From the NCBI RefSeq assembly GCF_024582815.1, contig NZ_CP102099.1:2356001-2420000 (forward strand): 64,000 nucleotides of DNA. Direction: 5' to 3'. The stretch's first letter is position 1. Every line of letters starts with the position of its first letter. Source of the stretch: Acinetobacter colistiniresistens. GTDB lineage: Bacteria > Pseudomonadota > Gammaproteobacteria > Pseudomonadales > Moraxellaceae. The position numbers and the translations under genes were made by a program. Of this stretch, positions 1 to 9,229 are shown one piece after another. Under the pieces are notes generated by a model. The model saw only the letters and a list, made by a program, of their open reading frames with translations. It was not told the DNA's origin and ran no database searches.

Positions 1-1
1 T

Positions 2-1894
2 GTGGTTGATGGGGAGAGTAATAACCTTTTCCCTGATGTGTCGGAACTTGATAGAACTATGGGCCGTGTGTCAATTCGGAAAATCTTTGCTGGCATTAAT
101 AACAACGATACAGCGGCATTAATGGGGTCCACGGTTTTTGTTTCCAAGAATCCAGATGATCCAAATGTTTCAGCTTTGCTGTTTAGTACTAAGTCGCATA
201 CGGATATGCGTAGCGCAGCTGCTAATCGTATCGAAAGCTATTTAGCCAAGGGTGGCCAAGCAGTAGGGACATTGCTTGATACAGCGTACATCGGCATGAA
301 GTCAGTTCAGGCTGTGATGGGAACCAATGAAGCCGAGAACAGTGTTGGTGACACTCTCGTTCTTGTGGTGAATGAAGGTACTGTAAATGAATTCACTCAA
401 TTCTTTCGGATTACAAAAGTTGAAACACGCATTCAAAAGTTTCGCGCTGGCAGTGGTGGCGGTGGTTCTGAGGGTGAAAAGGAATGCAAGATTGCAACTT
501 ATACTTTCAATGATCCACTTGCCCGTGATTTTGTTGGCCTAAGCATTCTACAGTGGTGGCAAAATGCTAAATCACCGACTTTGATTCGCGATACTGTGAT
601 TGCAGATTCAGGTAAATATTATGCCAGTGTAGGTGTGGCGCAAAACGTTGGCGTGGGTAGCTTTACGATTCAAGCCAAGACGATCTTTAGCCAGCTTATC
701 CCATCGTCGCAGACTGAAACGCCGTTGCTAGATCTTAATGCAGTCAGTGAAAACCTTGCATTGGTAGCTGGTAATAGCGGTACCATCACAGCACAATTCA
801 CTACTAACGTGAACAATAACCAAAGCTTGTATATTGGTTCGAGTGTGCTTCCTGCGAGTGTTTCATTCACTTTATTTGGGCAAGCAATCATCGATAACGG
901 CGGTACTTTACGCACAGTAAACGGCACTCAAATCGGCACAATCGACTACCAAGTTGGGCATATTGTATGGACCAATGCAGTCGGTTCAGGCAATGCGATT
1001 GTGAATATCACATTTACACCCGCAGCCGCACCGGTTCAGCCATTTGAGTCTTATGCTCTACCAGTCACTGCGGCGAATCAGGGTACCAACTGGACTGGCG
1101 TATTAACACCTATCCCTGCACCTGGTGCACTCAGTATCTCTTATATGTCTCAGGGTAAGTTCTATGTGATTCGGGATAACGGAACAGGGCGTTTATCTGG
1201 CGCGACTGATTCTATTGGTAGCGGCTCAATCAACTATCAAACAGGGACTTGGCTGCTAACTACAGGCGCACTTCCTGATGTTGGCACGCCGATTTTACTG
1301 CAATGGGGTAGCCCGATCAGCACGTTTGCAAGAGCTAATTCGCCAGTACTTCCTGCAGGTTTTGACTTTCAGTTATTCCAAAACGGGATTACAAGCCTCA
1401 CGGCGACATGGCAGCTGGAAGGCGAAACCAAGACTGCAACGGTCGATAGTTCAGGACAGTTCACTGGTGATGCCATCGGATCGATGACGTTCAATAACGG
1501 GAAAGGCCGAATCATTCCGAAGAAGTTGCCGCAGAAAAACACAGCATTTGTGCTGACGTATAACTACGGTACTGGGAAAACCCAAACGGTTTCGAATGTT
1601 AATCCTGATTCTAATCAAAAGTTGCTTTTCACGATTGGTACTGGGTCGGCAATTCAACCGTCATCAGTAGGGCTTGAACTGCCAGTCAATTCAACCAGTG
1701 GAAGTGCAGACAAGCGGATTGTGACCTTGCACGATGTTCCCATCGATGCAACGACAGGGAACTTGGTCAATGAGTTTGGCGAAGTGCAGGGCAAGATTGT
1801 TTATGCAACTGGCGCTTGTGAAGTCACACCAGTTCTACAGCGTACTGTTTATCGAACTGTTTATGAACCTTTAGTTTTCTATGTGAGTGGTTAA
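2..1894 (+). CDS. Phage virion/tail protein, probably 5' truncated by the window edge
   Basis: The frame is open from the first bases, so the true start may lie outside the window; the GTG at base 2 is only the first start codon seen. At least 630 residues with no signal peptide or membrane segment. The C-terminal two thirds hold a repeated unit with a G-x-I-x-Y-x-x-G core (IGTIDYQVG, SGSINYQTG, GKIVYATG), each followed by a short strand-rich stretch, which suggests stacked beta domains. A glycine-rich linker lies near residue 150. The next gene has the same motif, so the two probably form parts of one virion structure. Its place before tail-like and lysis genes says late virion gene. I do not recognise a named family; tail or baseplate is inferred from context. 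Confidence 0.7.
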   Translation: MVDGESNNLFPDVSELDRTMGRVSIRKIFAGINNNDTAALMGSTVFVSKNPDDPNVSALLFSTKSHTDMRSAAANRIESYLAKGGQAVGTLLDTAYIGMKSVQAVMGTNEAENSVGDTLVLVVNEGTVNEFTQFFRITKVETRIQKFRAGSGGGGSEGEKECKIATYTFNDPLARDFVGLSILQWWQNAKSPTLIRDTVIADSGKYYASVGVAQNVGVGSFTIQAKTIFSQLIPSSQTETPLLDLNAVSENLALVAGNSGTITAQFTTNVNNNQSLYIGSSVLPASVSFTLFGQAIIDNGGTLRTVNGTQIGTIDYQVGHIVWTNAVGSGNAIVNITFTPAAAPVQPFESYALPVTAANQGTNWTGVLTPIPAPGALSISYMSQGKFYVIRDNGTGRLSGATDSIGSGSINYQTGTWLLTTGALPDVGTPILLQWGSPISTFARANSPVLPAGFDFQLFQNGITSLTATWQLEGETKTATVDSSGQFTGDAIGSMTFNNGKGRIIPKKLPQKNTAFVLTYNYGTGKTQTVSNVNPDSNQKLLFTIGTGSAIQPSSVGLELPVNSTSGSADKRIVTLHDVPIDATTGNLVNEFGEVQGKIVYATGACEVTPVLQRTVYRTVYEPLVFYVSG

Positions 1895-1895
1895 T

Positions 1896-3509
1896 ATGAC
1901 TGAACTTCTTTTACCGCAAAAATCAAAAGTGGTCACAAGCACTGAATCATTAAAAGCATTTGATCCAACAACGATCAGTGTGCGGTACCGCGACACTTCT
2001 GGTTCAGGCAGTGATACTAAAACGATTAATGCAGACAAGCTTAGCTTTGATTTAACACAGGGCTTTGATGAGCAGATCTTATCGAACTCGGTTCGCTTTA
2101 AGTTAGGTGCAGATACGTTTATCGATCGAACAGGCCTGTTGTATCGTAATGTCGACAGTTCAACAGGTAGTGGGACGCAATCAGGCGCAATTCAATATGG
2201 TACCGGTGTTGTTGAGTTCGACACTTGGACACCGAATGTCGATAATCAGTTAACACTGCAGTCGATGACGACCACAACTGACATGCTGCCCGTGCATCAT
2301 GTCGGTTTCCGTACACCAACTATCCCGATTCGCCCTGGTTCTTTAACGGTGGTGGTTGCGCCGTTGAGTGGTGGCCAATTAACTGTGACAGCAAATGAAG
2401 CGGGGGTAATTGAAACACCTCAGGCACACGGTAAAATCAATTATGACACTGGGTTTGTTGATATTTACTTTTATGAGAAAAAGCGAAAATCAGAAATTCC
2501 TGATGTCATAAATCAGCCATGGTACAGCCCTGAATTGGAATACACAGAAGGCGGGGCAATCTATATCAATGTGCCGTTCTGGATTGATCCAACTAGCGTA
2601 CGCTATAACGCCATTGCTTACACGTATATCCCGCTTGATAGCGAGATCCTTGGTTTATCTGCGACACGTTTACCGCCTGATGGCCGTGTGCCAATATTTC
2701 GTGTTGGTGATACGGGTGTTATTGCATCATCTAAAAAGCAAGAGTTACCAAGCCATGTGGCAGGTCAGACATACGATCTAAATGATCAGCGTATTTCGTG
2801 GTGCGAGCTTGAGGATTCGAACGGCGTTAAGGTACCGCATGACATGTACACGGTTAACTATGATTACGGCAAAGTAACATTAAGTGGTGACTTTGCTTTG
2901 AATAGTCTTGTTGCACCGATCTTTGCTGCATATCGTTATCAAGATATTGGCTTGATCAATGATGTACAGATCAGCGGTCAAGTGACATTCACCAAGCCTT
3001 TAACGCATAACTACAGTAAGGACGATTCGATTGTTGGATCTGTTGTGGTCGTAGGTGATATGTTCAGCCGCTATTCAACCAAGTTTGTACAAGGCACATG
3101 GAATAGTGTTTGGGCTGATGAGCCATCAGGTCAGCCAATCACTCCAAACTACAATGATGCTTTGTATCCGATCCTGATTACAAATAAAGGTGCAATCCAA
3201 GAGCGTTGGGCGATTGTATTCACCGATATTTCATCATTTCGAGTAATTGGCGAGGTATCTGGACAGATTGCTACCGGTACAACAACAATGGATTGTAAGC
3301 CGATTAATCCCATCACAAATGAGCCTTATTTCAATATTAAGAAAGAAGGTTGGGGCACAGGTTGGGCAAGCGGCAATGTTCTACGCTTGAACACAGTGGC
3401 AGCAATGCAGCCGATCTGGTGCATACGTACAGTGAAGCAATCTGAACCGACGGTTCTAAGTGATAACTTTCAAATCATGTATCGCGGCGACATTGATCGA
3501 GTGATTTAA
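1896..3509 (+). CDS. Phage virion protein with the same repeated motif as its upstream neighbour
   Basis: 537 residues. The ATG lies one base after the stop of the upstream gene (TAA 1892-1894), which implies translational coupling; an in-frame GTG at 1887 is possible but would overlap the stop. Copies of the G-x-I-x-Y-x-x-G unit appear (SGAIQYGTG, HGKINYDTG, and a variant YTVNYDYG), separated by strand-rich segments. No catalytic motif or membrane segment is visible. It probably assembles with the upstream protein in the tail or baseplate. The gene is followed at once by a terminator. Specific function unknown. Confidence 0.75.
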   Translation: MTELLLPQKSKVVTSTESLKAFDPTTISVRYRDTSGSGSDTKTINADKLSFDLTQGFDEQILSNSVRFKLGADTFIDRTGLLYRNVDSSTGSGTQSGAIQYGTGVVEFDTWTPNVDNQLTLQSMTTTTDMLPVHHVGFRTPTIPIRPGSLTVVVAPLSGGQLTVTANEAGVIETPQAHGKINYDTGFVDIYFYEKKRKSEIPDVINQPWYSPELEYTEGGAIYINVPFWIDPTSVRYNAIAYTYIPLDSEILGLSATRLPPDGRVPIFRVGDTGVIASSKKQELPSHVAGQTYDLNDQRISWCELEDSNGVKVPHDMYTVNYDYGKVTLSGDFALNSLVAPIFAAYRYQDIGLINDVQISGQVTFTKPLTHNYSKDDSIVGSVVVVGDMFSRYSTKFVQGTWNSVWADEPSGQPITPNYNDALYPILITNKGAIQERWAIVFTDISSFRVIGEVSGQIATGTTTMDCKPINPITNEPYFNIKKEGWGTGWASGNVLRLNTVAAMQPIWCIRTVKQSEPTVLSDNFQIMYRGDIDRVI

Positions 3510-3525
3510 ACTTTTAACCCTTAAG

Positions 3526-3547
3526 GGCTGCACATGCAGCCTTTTTT
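3526..3547 (+). terminator. Rho-independent terminator after the first two virion genes
   Basis: A six-bp stem (GGCTGC / GCAGCC) with a four-base loop and a run of six T. It splits the late genes into at least two transcription segments, or attenuates read-through. Confidence 0.75.
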
Positions 3548-3563
3548 ATTGAGTAAATAAAAC

Positions 3564-4823
3564 ATGGCTACAGATATCAAAGTGCAGTTTTTTAGCCATC
3601 TAAATGGCATTAATCTTGGTAATAACTGGGGTGATTTGATTCGGATGCTGGATACCTGCTTGGTAAATGGCTTACCTTTTACCAGCGTTACAGCGGCTAG
3701 TATCGATGCAAACGGCGATATTAATCTGACTTTCTTTGCAGCGCATAATGCCGTTTTATTCCAGATTGTTGAGCTATCAGGTTTCTCGCCGTCAAATATT
3801 AATGGGAAATATCGTATTAAGGGCTTACCAACATCAACTCAAATGATTCTTAAAGCTGAGTTGTCAGGTAAATCAATTACAGCGAATGGATCAGCGAAAT
3901 TAGCAGCACTTGGCTATGACATTATTTTTCGTGATACTAACGATGTTAAGCGGGTATATCGAGCAAAAAATCCAAGTTCATTACACCCATTCATCCGAGT
4001 AGATGAGTCAATTTCTGATGGAACAAATTCTTATAATTCAGCTTACGCAAAATTTGCGATGGTTGGGCTTCTTGAGAACATGTCACATATTAATGATTAT
4101 GAAGATCCCAATAAATTACAGCTGCCTCTAGATACTTCTAATTTTAAACGTAATTGGCAAATAACTGGCACAGGAACAACGGTAGTTCGAGGTTGGTCAC
4201 GTTGGTATTGGGCGAGAAATTCTAATGTGTACAATGGTTCAGCGGATCAAGCTGCACCTTCTGAGGGAAACATACAATTCACATTTTGTGGAGATGAGGA
4301 TGCGTTTTATTTTATTCGTCCTTACACGCCAACGATAAATCGTAAGGTAATTTCAGGATGTGGAATTTTTAATGCAGCTTTAGATAGTAGTATTGTTTCG
4401 AACTGGTTTTTAATGACTACTTACAATGCGGCAAATGCCAGTTTTGGGCAAGATTTTAGTAGTGGCATTCAAGGAGGTTTACCTCTTGCTCTTAATGAAA
4501 ATACGTCTTGTTTTCTCACAACCAAATATACTGTTAACGCTCGTATTGCAAACACAGATATTGCAAAACCTATTGTTTTCAATTATGCAAGCGGAGGCGG
4601 TGCATTCAATTCCTCTCAAGTCGCAGCATTAGAAATCCCCTTTCGAGATAATTCAGGTTTTTTAAGGGGGACATTAAAGCATGTCCTATATTCTGGTAAC
4701 TCAAGAGGGGGGATAAACACAACACCGTTGATAAGCGATACGTCAATGTATGTTACTGATTCTATTCTAGCTATAGATTTCAATCCTGGTGGGCTTTATT
4801 TTTATTTAGGGGAGCTTGAATAA
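3564..4823 (+). CDS. Phage structural protein of unknown role
   Basis: 419 residues, ATG start 17 bases after the terminator T run. The first 130 residues describe a compact domain with alternating strands. The rest is rich in aromatic, Asn and Ser residues (GWSRWYWARNSN, FYFIRPYT), as is common in tail-associated or receptor-binding proteins. The stop codon overlaps the start of the next gene (TAATG). No signal peptide or membrane segment. Possibly a tail or fibre component; this rests on position and composition only. Confidence 0.65.
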   Translation: MATDIKVQFFSHLNGINLGNNWGDLIRMLDTCLVNGLPFTSVTAASIDANGDINLTFFAAHNAVLFQIVELSGFSPSNINGKYRIKGLPTSTQMILKAELSGKSITANGSAKLAALGYDIIFRDTNDVKRVYRAKNPSSLHPFIRVDESISDGTNSYNSAYAKFAMVGLLENMSHINDYEDPNKLQLPLDTSNFKRNWQITGTGTTVVRGWSRWYWARNSNVYNGSADQAAPSEGNIQFTFCGDEDAFYFIRPYTPTINRKVISGCGIFNAALDSSIVSNWFLMTTYNAANASFGQDFSSGIQGGLPLALNENTSCFLTTKYTVNARIANTDIAKPIVFNYASGGGAFNSSQVAALEIPFRDNSGFLRGTLKHVLYSGNSRGGINTTPLISDTSMYVTDSILAIDFNPGGLYFYLGELE

Positions 4824-5125
4824 TGAGACCGTGCACAAGAAGAGTTTTTCGAAGTGATTATATAATGCAAAATTTAGGCTTTGGTTCTAAAAATACAGTT
4901 GCAAGCATTAAGGGATCAACTAAAAAGCTCGGAGTGAATTATGCTGATGCGTTAGTTGCTCTTTATAACAAAGAGAATCTCGCACTGATTGGAGTAAGAA
5001 AGCCCGATGCAAATGGGGGATATCAATTTTATGGTCTCAATAATTCAGTTAATTGTTTCATTGTCGCTTTTGACAATAAAAAGCAATATAACGCTGTCAT
5101 TCAAGATGGAGTGGTCCCAAAATGA
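4823..5125 (+). CDS. Small phage protein, coupled to its neighbours
   Basis: 100 residues, basic at the N-terminus. The ATG overlaps the previous stop codon, and its own stop overlaps the next start (ATGA at 5122). Such tight packing marks a polycistronic virion block. The first 14 residues could be dispensable, with a second Met at residue 15. No recognised family. Confidence 0.6.
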   Translation: MRPCTRRVFRSDYIMQNLGFGSKNTVASIKGSTKKLGVNYADALVALYNKENLALIGVRKPDANGGYQFYGLNNSVNCFIVAFDNKKQYNAVIQDGVVPK

Positions 5126-5517
5126 GTGTAATTCCTTCTTTAGCCGCAGGCTTGGCACAGCTTCAAGCGCTGGCAAACTTTCTAGATACAGGTAGCAATA
5201 ACGCTACCTTTATTTTTTATGACGATGCTAAACCCACAAGTGTGAATATTGCCGCTAATGCTAGTGCAAAGCTTACGACTCTGACGTTCCCTAAACCGTG
5301 CTTTAAGAAACTTAATACAGATGGAATTGAACTGAATCAAACTGATGCTGCACTGGTTATTAAAGCAGGTACGGCGACATGGGCACGGATTTATAATGGC
5401 AAAGGTGAGGCTGTGGCGGATTTTGCTGTGGGTGCTGAAATTACTTTGGCCCAGCCCAATCTTGCTTTGGGCAGTACTTTGATGATCAATTCATTTGTAT
5501 TAAAACCGACAACTTAA
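5122..5517 (+). CDS. Small phage protein, probably structural
   Basis: 131 residues overlapping the previous gene by four bases. The sequence alternates short hydrophobic strands with Gly/Asn/Thr-rich turns, and there is no signal peptide: the first 20 residues are helical but not followed by a cleavage site. It looks like a beta-sandwich virion component. I do not recognise the family. Its role in the tail is inferred from the large tail-like gene that follows. Confidence 0.6.
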   Translation: MSVIPSLAAGLAQLQALANFLDTGSNNATFIFYDDAKPTSVNIAANASAKLTTLTFPKPCFKKLNTDGIELNQTDAALVIKAGTATWARIYNGKGEAVADFAVGAEITLAQPNLALGSTLMINSFVLKPTT

Positions 5518-5531
5518 ATTGAGGTGTGCAT

Positions 5532-7556
5532 GTGTCAAATTACATTCCACCAGATGCACATAATATCAGCCTAAATTTAAAAGATGAGTTAGTGGCTGTT
5601 GATTCCCATAATCTCATTTTAAACTTTGGTGCTGATGAGCAAATCAATGCGGCTGTAAATGCAGGAGTAGCAACCTCGTTTATTGCTGAAATCGTTGCCA
5701 CTCAATACACATATAATTCTGTTAAAGCTGTTGTTCAAACTGCTTTTGATGCTGCCATTGGTGTATTGCCTGGTGAAGCTGTCCAGGTAAGCGGAGTTGT
5801 AGAAACTTCATTTTATGTTGATATCCAAGCGATAGTTGTAAATCAGTCTTGTCGTGTTGAAGCTGTGATTTCAACAAGTATCAATCCGTTTATTAATGCA
5901 CGTTTTGATATCAATTCAGCGTTTGGTTTAAGTCATCTAAGTGTTTTGGAGTATCAAAGAACATTACCAGCACTTCTCGAAAATAAAATGAGGTTTGGTA
6001 AACCGCTATTTAAGGCGCATAACAGCGCCTTTGTTTTTGAGCGTGGTTTGACATTATCAAACGCTGTTTTAAGTGCCTTTGAAAAATCTGGCACTTTGCA
6101 TTGTGCAGTTAGAACTGTCTTTGAAGAAACAACAGGATTGGCCAGTACTTCTAAACTTGTTTGGCAGGAAAACGATAAACGATTCATTGCAAGTACTTTG
6201 GTCTTTGAAGAGTCTGAAAAGCTGCTGATTAATCGCCATACAAGTTGGGATGAAATGATTAAAAAGCGTAAGAAAATTACGTTTAGTCATGAAGTCGCAG
6301 CAGTCTTTGAAAAGTGGTTCACATTCAAGCATGACAATGGTTTAGAACTGGTCACTACTGACTCAATTCCGTGGGAAGTGGCAAGAGCCGTTTATTACCG
6401 CAAATCTTCAGTAGATCCGATCGAGCCGCAGCCAAAGCCTGAATATGTTGGCTCAACCGATCTGAATTTTTCTTGTCATTGTGTAGATGTGGATTCTCAC
6501 AATGTCATTCTTAATTTTGGTGCAAGCGATTATCTGCCTATTTCTGAAAATAAGGAGCTTTGGTATATCGTGAATGATTTAAATGTGTCGCGCCTTGATA
6601 ATGGCCAGACAATTCAAGTAAACAACGGCGACTATCGTTGTGACCGTAGCTCTTGGTGCTGGTCATATAATTTAACCATTCCATTTTATGAAAAGTCTAA
6701 AACTGAGCCGATCGATGGAAAGCCGATGATCTTGAAAATCATGATCAATGGCAATGAGCACAGGATGCTGCTTGAGAATATTTCACGCTCAAGACAGTTC
6801 GGCAAAGATGTTTATAAGCTTTCTGGTCGCAGTCCTTCAGCCTTACTTGATGCGCCGTATTCACCAACTCGATCTTTCACTCAAGAGAATGAACGGACTT
6901 CGGTGCAACTGGTTCAAGCTGAGCTTGACCGGGTGAATAGTGATATCACTTTGAATTGGGAGTTGATTGATGCATTGGGGTGGGTGTTGCCCGCTAACAG
7001 CCTCAGCTATTCCAATTTAACGCCAATGGACGCTATTAAGCTGATTGCCGATGCAGCAGGTGGGTTTGTTTATAGTGAGCCAAACAGCAACACACTGACG
7101 ATTAAGCCACTCTATAAGAAAGTGTATTGGGATGCCGTTCAGCAATCTGATTTTGATCGGCTGATCCCTGAATCAGTGGTGATTGATCTATCAACGGATT
7201 ATGCGCTTTATCCGGACTACAACGGCGTATTTCTAACGAACGATCGAACCGGTGAAACGGGAACAGTAAAACGGCGTGACACTGCAGGTGATGTGAAGTT
7301 AGAGCCGATCAATGATCCGCTGTTTACGTCAGTTAGTGCTATGCATGAGAAAGGGCGCTCTGTGCTTGCAAAGGCAGGCATGGTTGAAAGTCACAGCCTG
7401 CTAATGCCAGTAGCGAATGAAATCGGCTTGTGTACGCCGTCAGACCTAATTGCATTTAATGCTGAATGGTGGGGCGTGGCAGATAGTGTTAGCGGATCTT
7501 TCTCAGAAGGGAAAGTAACTCAAACAGTATCAGTGGAGCGAGTGAATCATGAGTAA
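5532..7556 (+). CDS. Large phage tail protein with an internal duplication
   Basis: About 674 residues. I prefer the GTG at 5532 because GAGG at 5521-5524 is at the right distance; the GTG at 5526 lies only one base from it. A short module built on DSHN-x-ILNFGA occurs twice, near residue 20 and near residue 320. The first precedes a helical, repetitive, variable stretch. The second precedes a C-terminal half that resembles phage tail hub/baseplate proteins (two-sided domain, a segment beginning near SYSNLTPMDAIK). The stop overlaps the start of the next small gene by eight bases. Late tail gene with fair confidence; no enzymatic motif seen. Confidence 0.7.
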   Translation: MSNYIPPDAHNISLNLKDELVAVDSHNLILNFGADEQINAAVNAGVATSFIAEIVATQYTYNSVKAVVQTAFDAAIGVLPGEAVQVSGVVETSFYVDIQAIVVNQSCRVEAVISTSINPFINARFDINSAFGLSHLSVLEYQRTLPALLENKMRFGKPLFKAHNSAFVFERGLTLSNAVLSAFEKSGTLHCAVRTVFEETTGLASTSKLVWQENDKRFIASTLVFEESEKLLINRHTSWDEMIKKRKKITFSHEVAAVFEKWFTFKHDNGLELVTTDSIPWEVARAVYYRKSSVDPIEPQPKPEYVGSTDLNFSCHCVDVDSHNVILNFGASDYLPISENKELWYIVNDLNVSRLDNGQTIQVNNGDYRCDRSSWCWSYNLTIPFYEKSKTEPIDGKPMILKIMINGNEHRMLLENISRSRQFGKDVYKLSGRSPSALLDAPYSPTRSFTQENERTSVQLVQAELDRVNSDITLNWELIDALGWVLPANSLSYSNLTPMDAIKLIADAAGGFVYSEPNSNTLTIKPLYKKVYWDAVQQSDFDRLIPESVVIDLSTDYALYPDYNGVFLTNDRTGETGTVKRRDTAGDVKLEPINDPLFTSVSAMHEKGRSVLAKAGMVESHSLLMPVANEIGLCTPSDLIAFNAEWWGVADSVSGSFSEGKVTQTVSVERVNHE

Positions 7557-7779
7557 TGCATTATCACGGCTTTTAGATTTATTGCCCAAAACACCCGAGT
7601 TTATCGCAACAGTTCAAAGTGCTGATCATCCTAGCTATAAGGTGCTGGTGGTTGATGGGACCGGGCTTGTGTTGTGTACCAGTTCAACACCTTTTAATGT
7701 AGGGGATCGAGTTTATATCAGTGGAAATGAAATAAAGAGAAGTGCGCCCACGGGCGTTGTATATCAAATCGAAGTTTAA
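7549..7779 (+). CDS. Small phage tail-associated protein
   Basis: 76 residues, overlapping the end of the tail gene. The core (VLVVDGTG, then VGDRVYISGNEI) resembles an OB-like or SH3-like barrel of the kind seen in small tail-hub partners. There is no membrane segment. It is the last gene before a terminator and the lysis genes. The barrel reading is an inference from the pattern only. Confidence 0.65.
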   Translation: MSNALSRLLDLLPKTPEFIATVQSADHPSYKVLVVDGTGLVLCTSSTPFNVGDRVYISGNEIKRSAPTGVVYQIEV

Positions 7780-7797
7780 CTTTAAACATAACTATAG

Positions 7798-7820
7798 ACC
7801 GCCAATAAAGGCGGTTTTTT
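7798..7820 (+). terminator. Rho-independent terminator before the lysis genes
   Basis: Six-bp stem ACCGCC / GGCGGT, loop AATAAA, followed by five further T. Confidence 0.8.
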
Positions 7821-7839
7821 AAATTGGAGCAATGTAAAA

Positions 7840-8223
7840 ATGGCTGAGCCAGTTAGTAGTAGCGCAGGGGCGGTAGCAATCAAAATGTACGGTCTTGGTG
7901 TGCTTATCGCTGTTGTAATTTTATTGGGGTATTTGGTTGTAGTGATGACTCGTATGCCACGCAGTCGCAGTGAATGGGTGGTGAGTTTAGTAACGACTGT
8001 AATTGGAAGTATTGGCGCAGGTGGTTTCGTTATTCAGCATTTTGCTATGCATGATTATGCGACAACATGGGCAGGGATGTGTGCGATTGGGGGGATTTTC
8101 TTTGCATCAGGTTTGCCTTTTTGGGCCATCGCCAGGTGGTTCTTTAAATATGTGAATGACCGAGAAGGAAAAAACATTTTAGAAGTCGGCAAAGAGCTCA
8201 AAGATTTTAAAGACAATCTGTAA
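7840..8223 (+). CDS. Putative holin, three-segment membrane protein
   Basis: 127 residues with three strong hydrophobic segments (about residues 14-36, 50-68 and 82-103) and a charged C-terminal tail ending in KELKDFKDN. It sits directly before a phage lysozyme, the usual place of a holin, which makes the membrane lesion that releases or activates the endolysin. It is clearly related to the protein encoded at 41086-41481: both carry VVxMTRxPxxRSEWVVSL after segment one and an IQHF motif. Holin function is inferred from topology and position. Confidence 0.7.
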   Translation: MAEPVSSSAGAVAIKMYGLGVLIAVVILLGYLVVVMTRMPRSRSEWVVSLVTTVIGSIGAGGFVIQHFAMHDYATTWAGMCAIGGIFFASGLPFWAIARWFFKYVNDREGKNILEVGKELKDFKDNL

Positions 8224-8240
8224 CTTAGCAAATCTCAATG

Positions 8241-8259
8241 CCGCCTAAGGGCGGTTTTT
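8241..8259 (+). terminator. Hairpin terminator after the holin-like gene
   Basis: CCGCC / GGCGG stem, four-base loop, then five T. The holin homologue at 41.5 kb is followed by a nearly identical stem, so gene and terminator seem to have travelled together. Confidence 0.7.
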
Positions 8260-8279
8260 CATATTAAGAGGATAGTGAA

Positions 8280-8840
8280 ATGGATAGAAAACCTTTCTTT
8301 GATGCTGCACGTGTGCTCGCAGGCGGAAAACTTACACAAGCCCAAGTTGATGATCTAAACAAAGTTGTAGACGGATTATCACCAGCGCAGCAGGGTATGA
8401 CTACAAGCCGCGTGGGTATTAACTTAATCACCAGTTTTGAAGATGAAATACTCATTGCCTATGACGATGGTGTAGGCGTTTGGACTATTGGATTTGGTAC
8501 CACGATTTACCCTAACGGCGTTAAGGTCAAAAGGGGTGATGTTTGTACTGCAGAGCAAGCTAAAGCATTTTTTACATACGATCTTAAGCGCTTTGAAGCT
8601 GCTGTAAATGGTGCTGTTAAAGTTCCATTAACTCAGAATCAATTCGATGCTCTTGTCAGTCTTACATACAATATTGGTGAGAATGCTTTTAAGGGCTCTA
8701 CATTGCTTAAAAAGCTGAATGCAAAGGACTATCAAGGTGCAGCTGATCAATTTCCACAATGGAATAAAGGCGGTGGAAAAGTCTTGAATGGGCTTGTTCG
8801 TCGCCGTGCAGCCGAGCGTGACCTATTCTTAAAAAAGTAA
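8280..8840 (+). CDS. Phage endolysin, T4-type lysozyme (GH24)
   Basis: 186 residues. Residues about 45-185 match the GH24 lysozyme fold: the catalytic signature F-E54 ... D63 ... T69-I-G-F-G-T and the helical block around NQFDALVSLTYNIG. The enzyme cuts the MurNAc-GlcNAc bond of peptidoglycan at the end of infection. The first 40 residues form a short extension resembling a degenerate helical cell-wall or dimer module. There is no signal peptide, so export would depend on the holin-like protein upstream. Start supported by AGAGGATAG just before the ATG. Confidence 0.9.
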   Translation: MDRKPFFDAARVLAGGKLTQAQVDDLNKVVDGLSPAQQGMTTSRVGINLITSFEDEILIAYDDGVGVWTIGFGTTIYPNGVKVKRGDVCTAEQAKAFFTYDLKRFEAAVNGAVKVPLTQNQFDALVSLTYNIGENAFKGSTLLKKLNAKDYQGAADQFPQWNKGGGKVLNGLVRRRAAERDLFLKK

Positions 8841-8976
8841 TTCACAGATGCAGCCGATCTATCAGTTCTTTGCTGTTTAGCGTCTGCATTCTAATTCTAT
8901 TACCGGGTTGCACTGCACATTCAATAAAAACTAATGTGAGCATATCTATATGCCTTCAATGTGTGCAGGAGAGATA

Positions 8977-9004
8977 AGCCCCTATAACTAGGGGCTCTTT
9001 TTTA
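8977..9004. terminator. Bidirectional terminator between convergent phage genes
   Basis: AGCCCC / GGGGCT stem with an eight-base loop, followed on + by a T run. The stop codon of the convergent - strand gene lies inside that T run. Confidence 0.75.
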
Positions 9005-9226
9005 TTCCCGAACAACTATGAAGCCTTTGAGTTTTCTCTTATTCAAAAACAAATAACGTTCTGCTGCTACCTTTGTTTGAAACTCTTTAGCACCTTCTTT
9101 CTTTTCTGAAAAAATGTATTTCTGATTGTACATAGCACTGATGTCAGAATAGTCTTGATAATCTTCAAATAAGTCAGTCTCTATGTGCATATATTTATTG
9201 CCATTTTTAAGATAATAGGGTCGCAT
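9002..9226 (-). CDS. Small prophage protein of unknown function
   Basis: 74 residues, charged and soluble, with a Tyr-rich N-terminal half and a basic C-terminus. It is the last of three small - strand genes downstream of the integrase, a place where phages often carry accessory genes. Only three bases separate it from the next upstream gene, so they are probably co-transcribed. No recognised domain. Confidence 0.55.
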   Translation of the reverse strand: MRPYYLKNGNKYMHIETDLFEDYQDYSDISAMYNQKYIFSEKKEGAKEFQTKVAAERYLFLNKRKLKGFIVVRE

Positions 9227-9229
9227 AAA

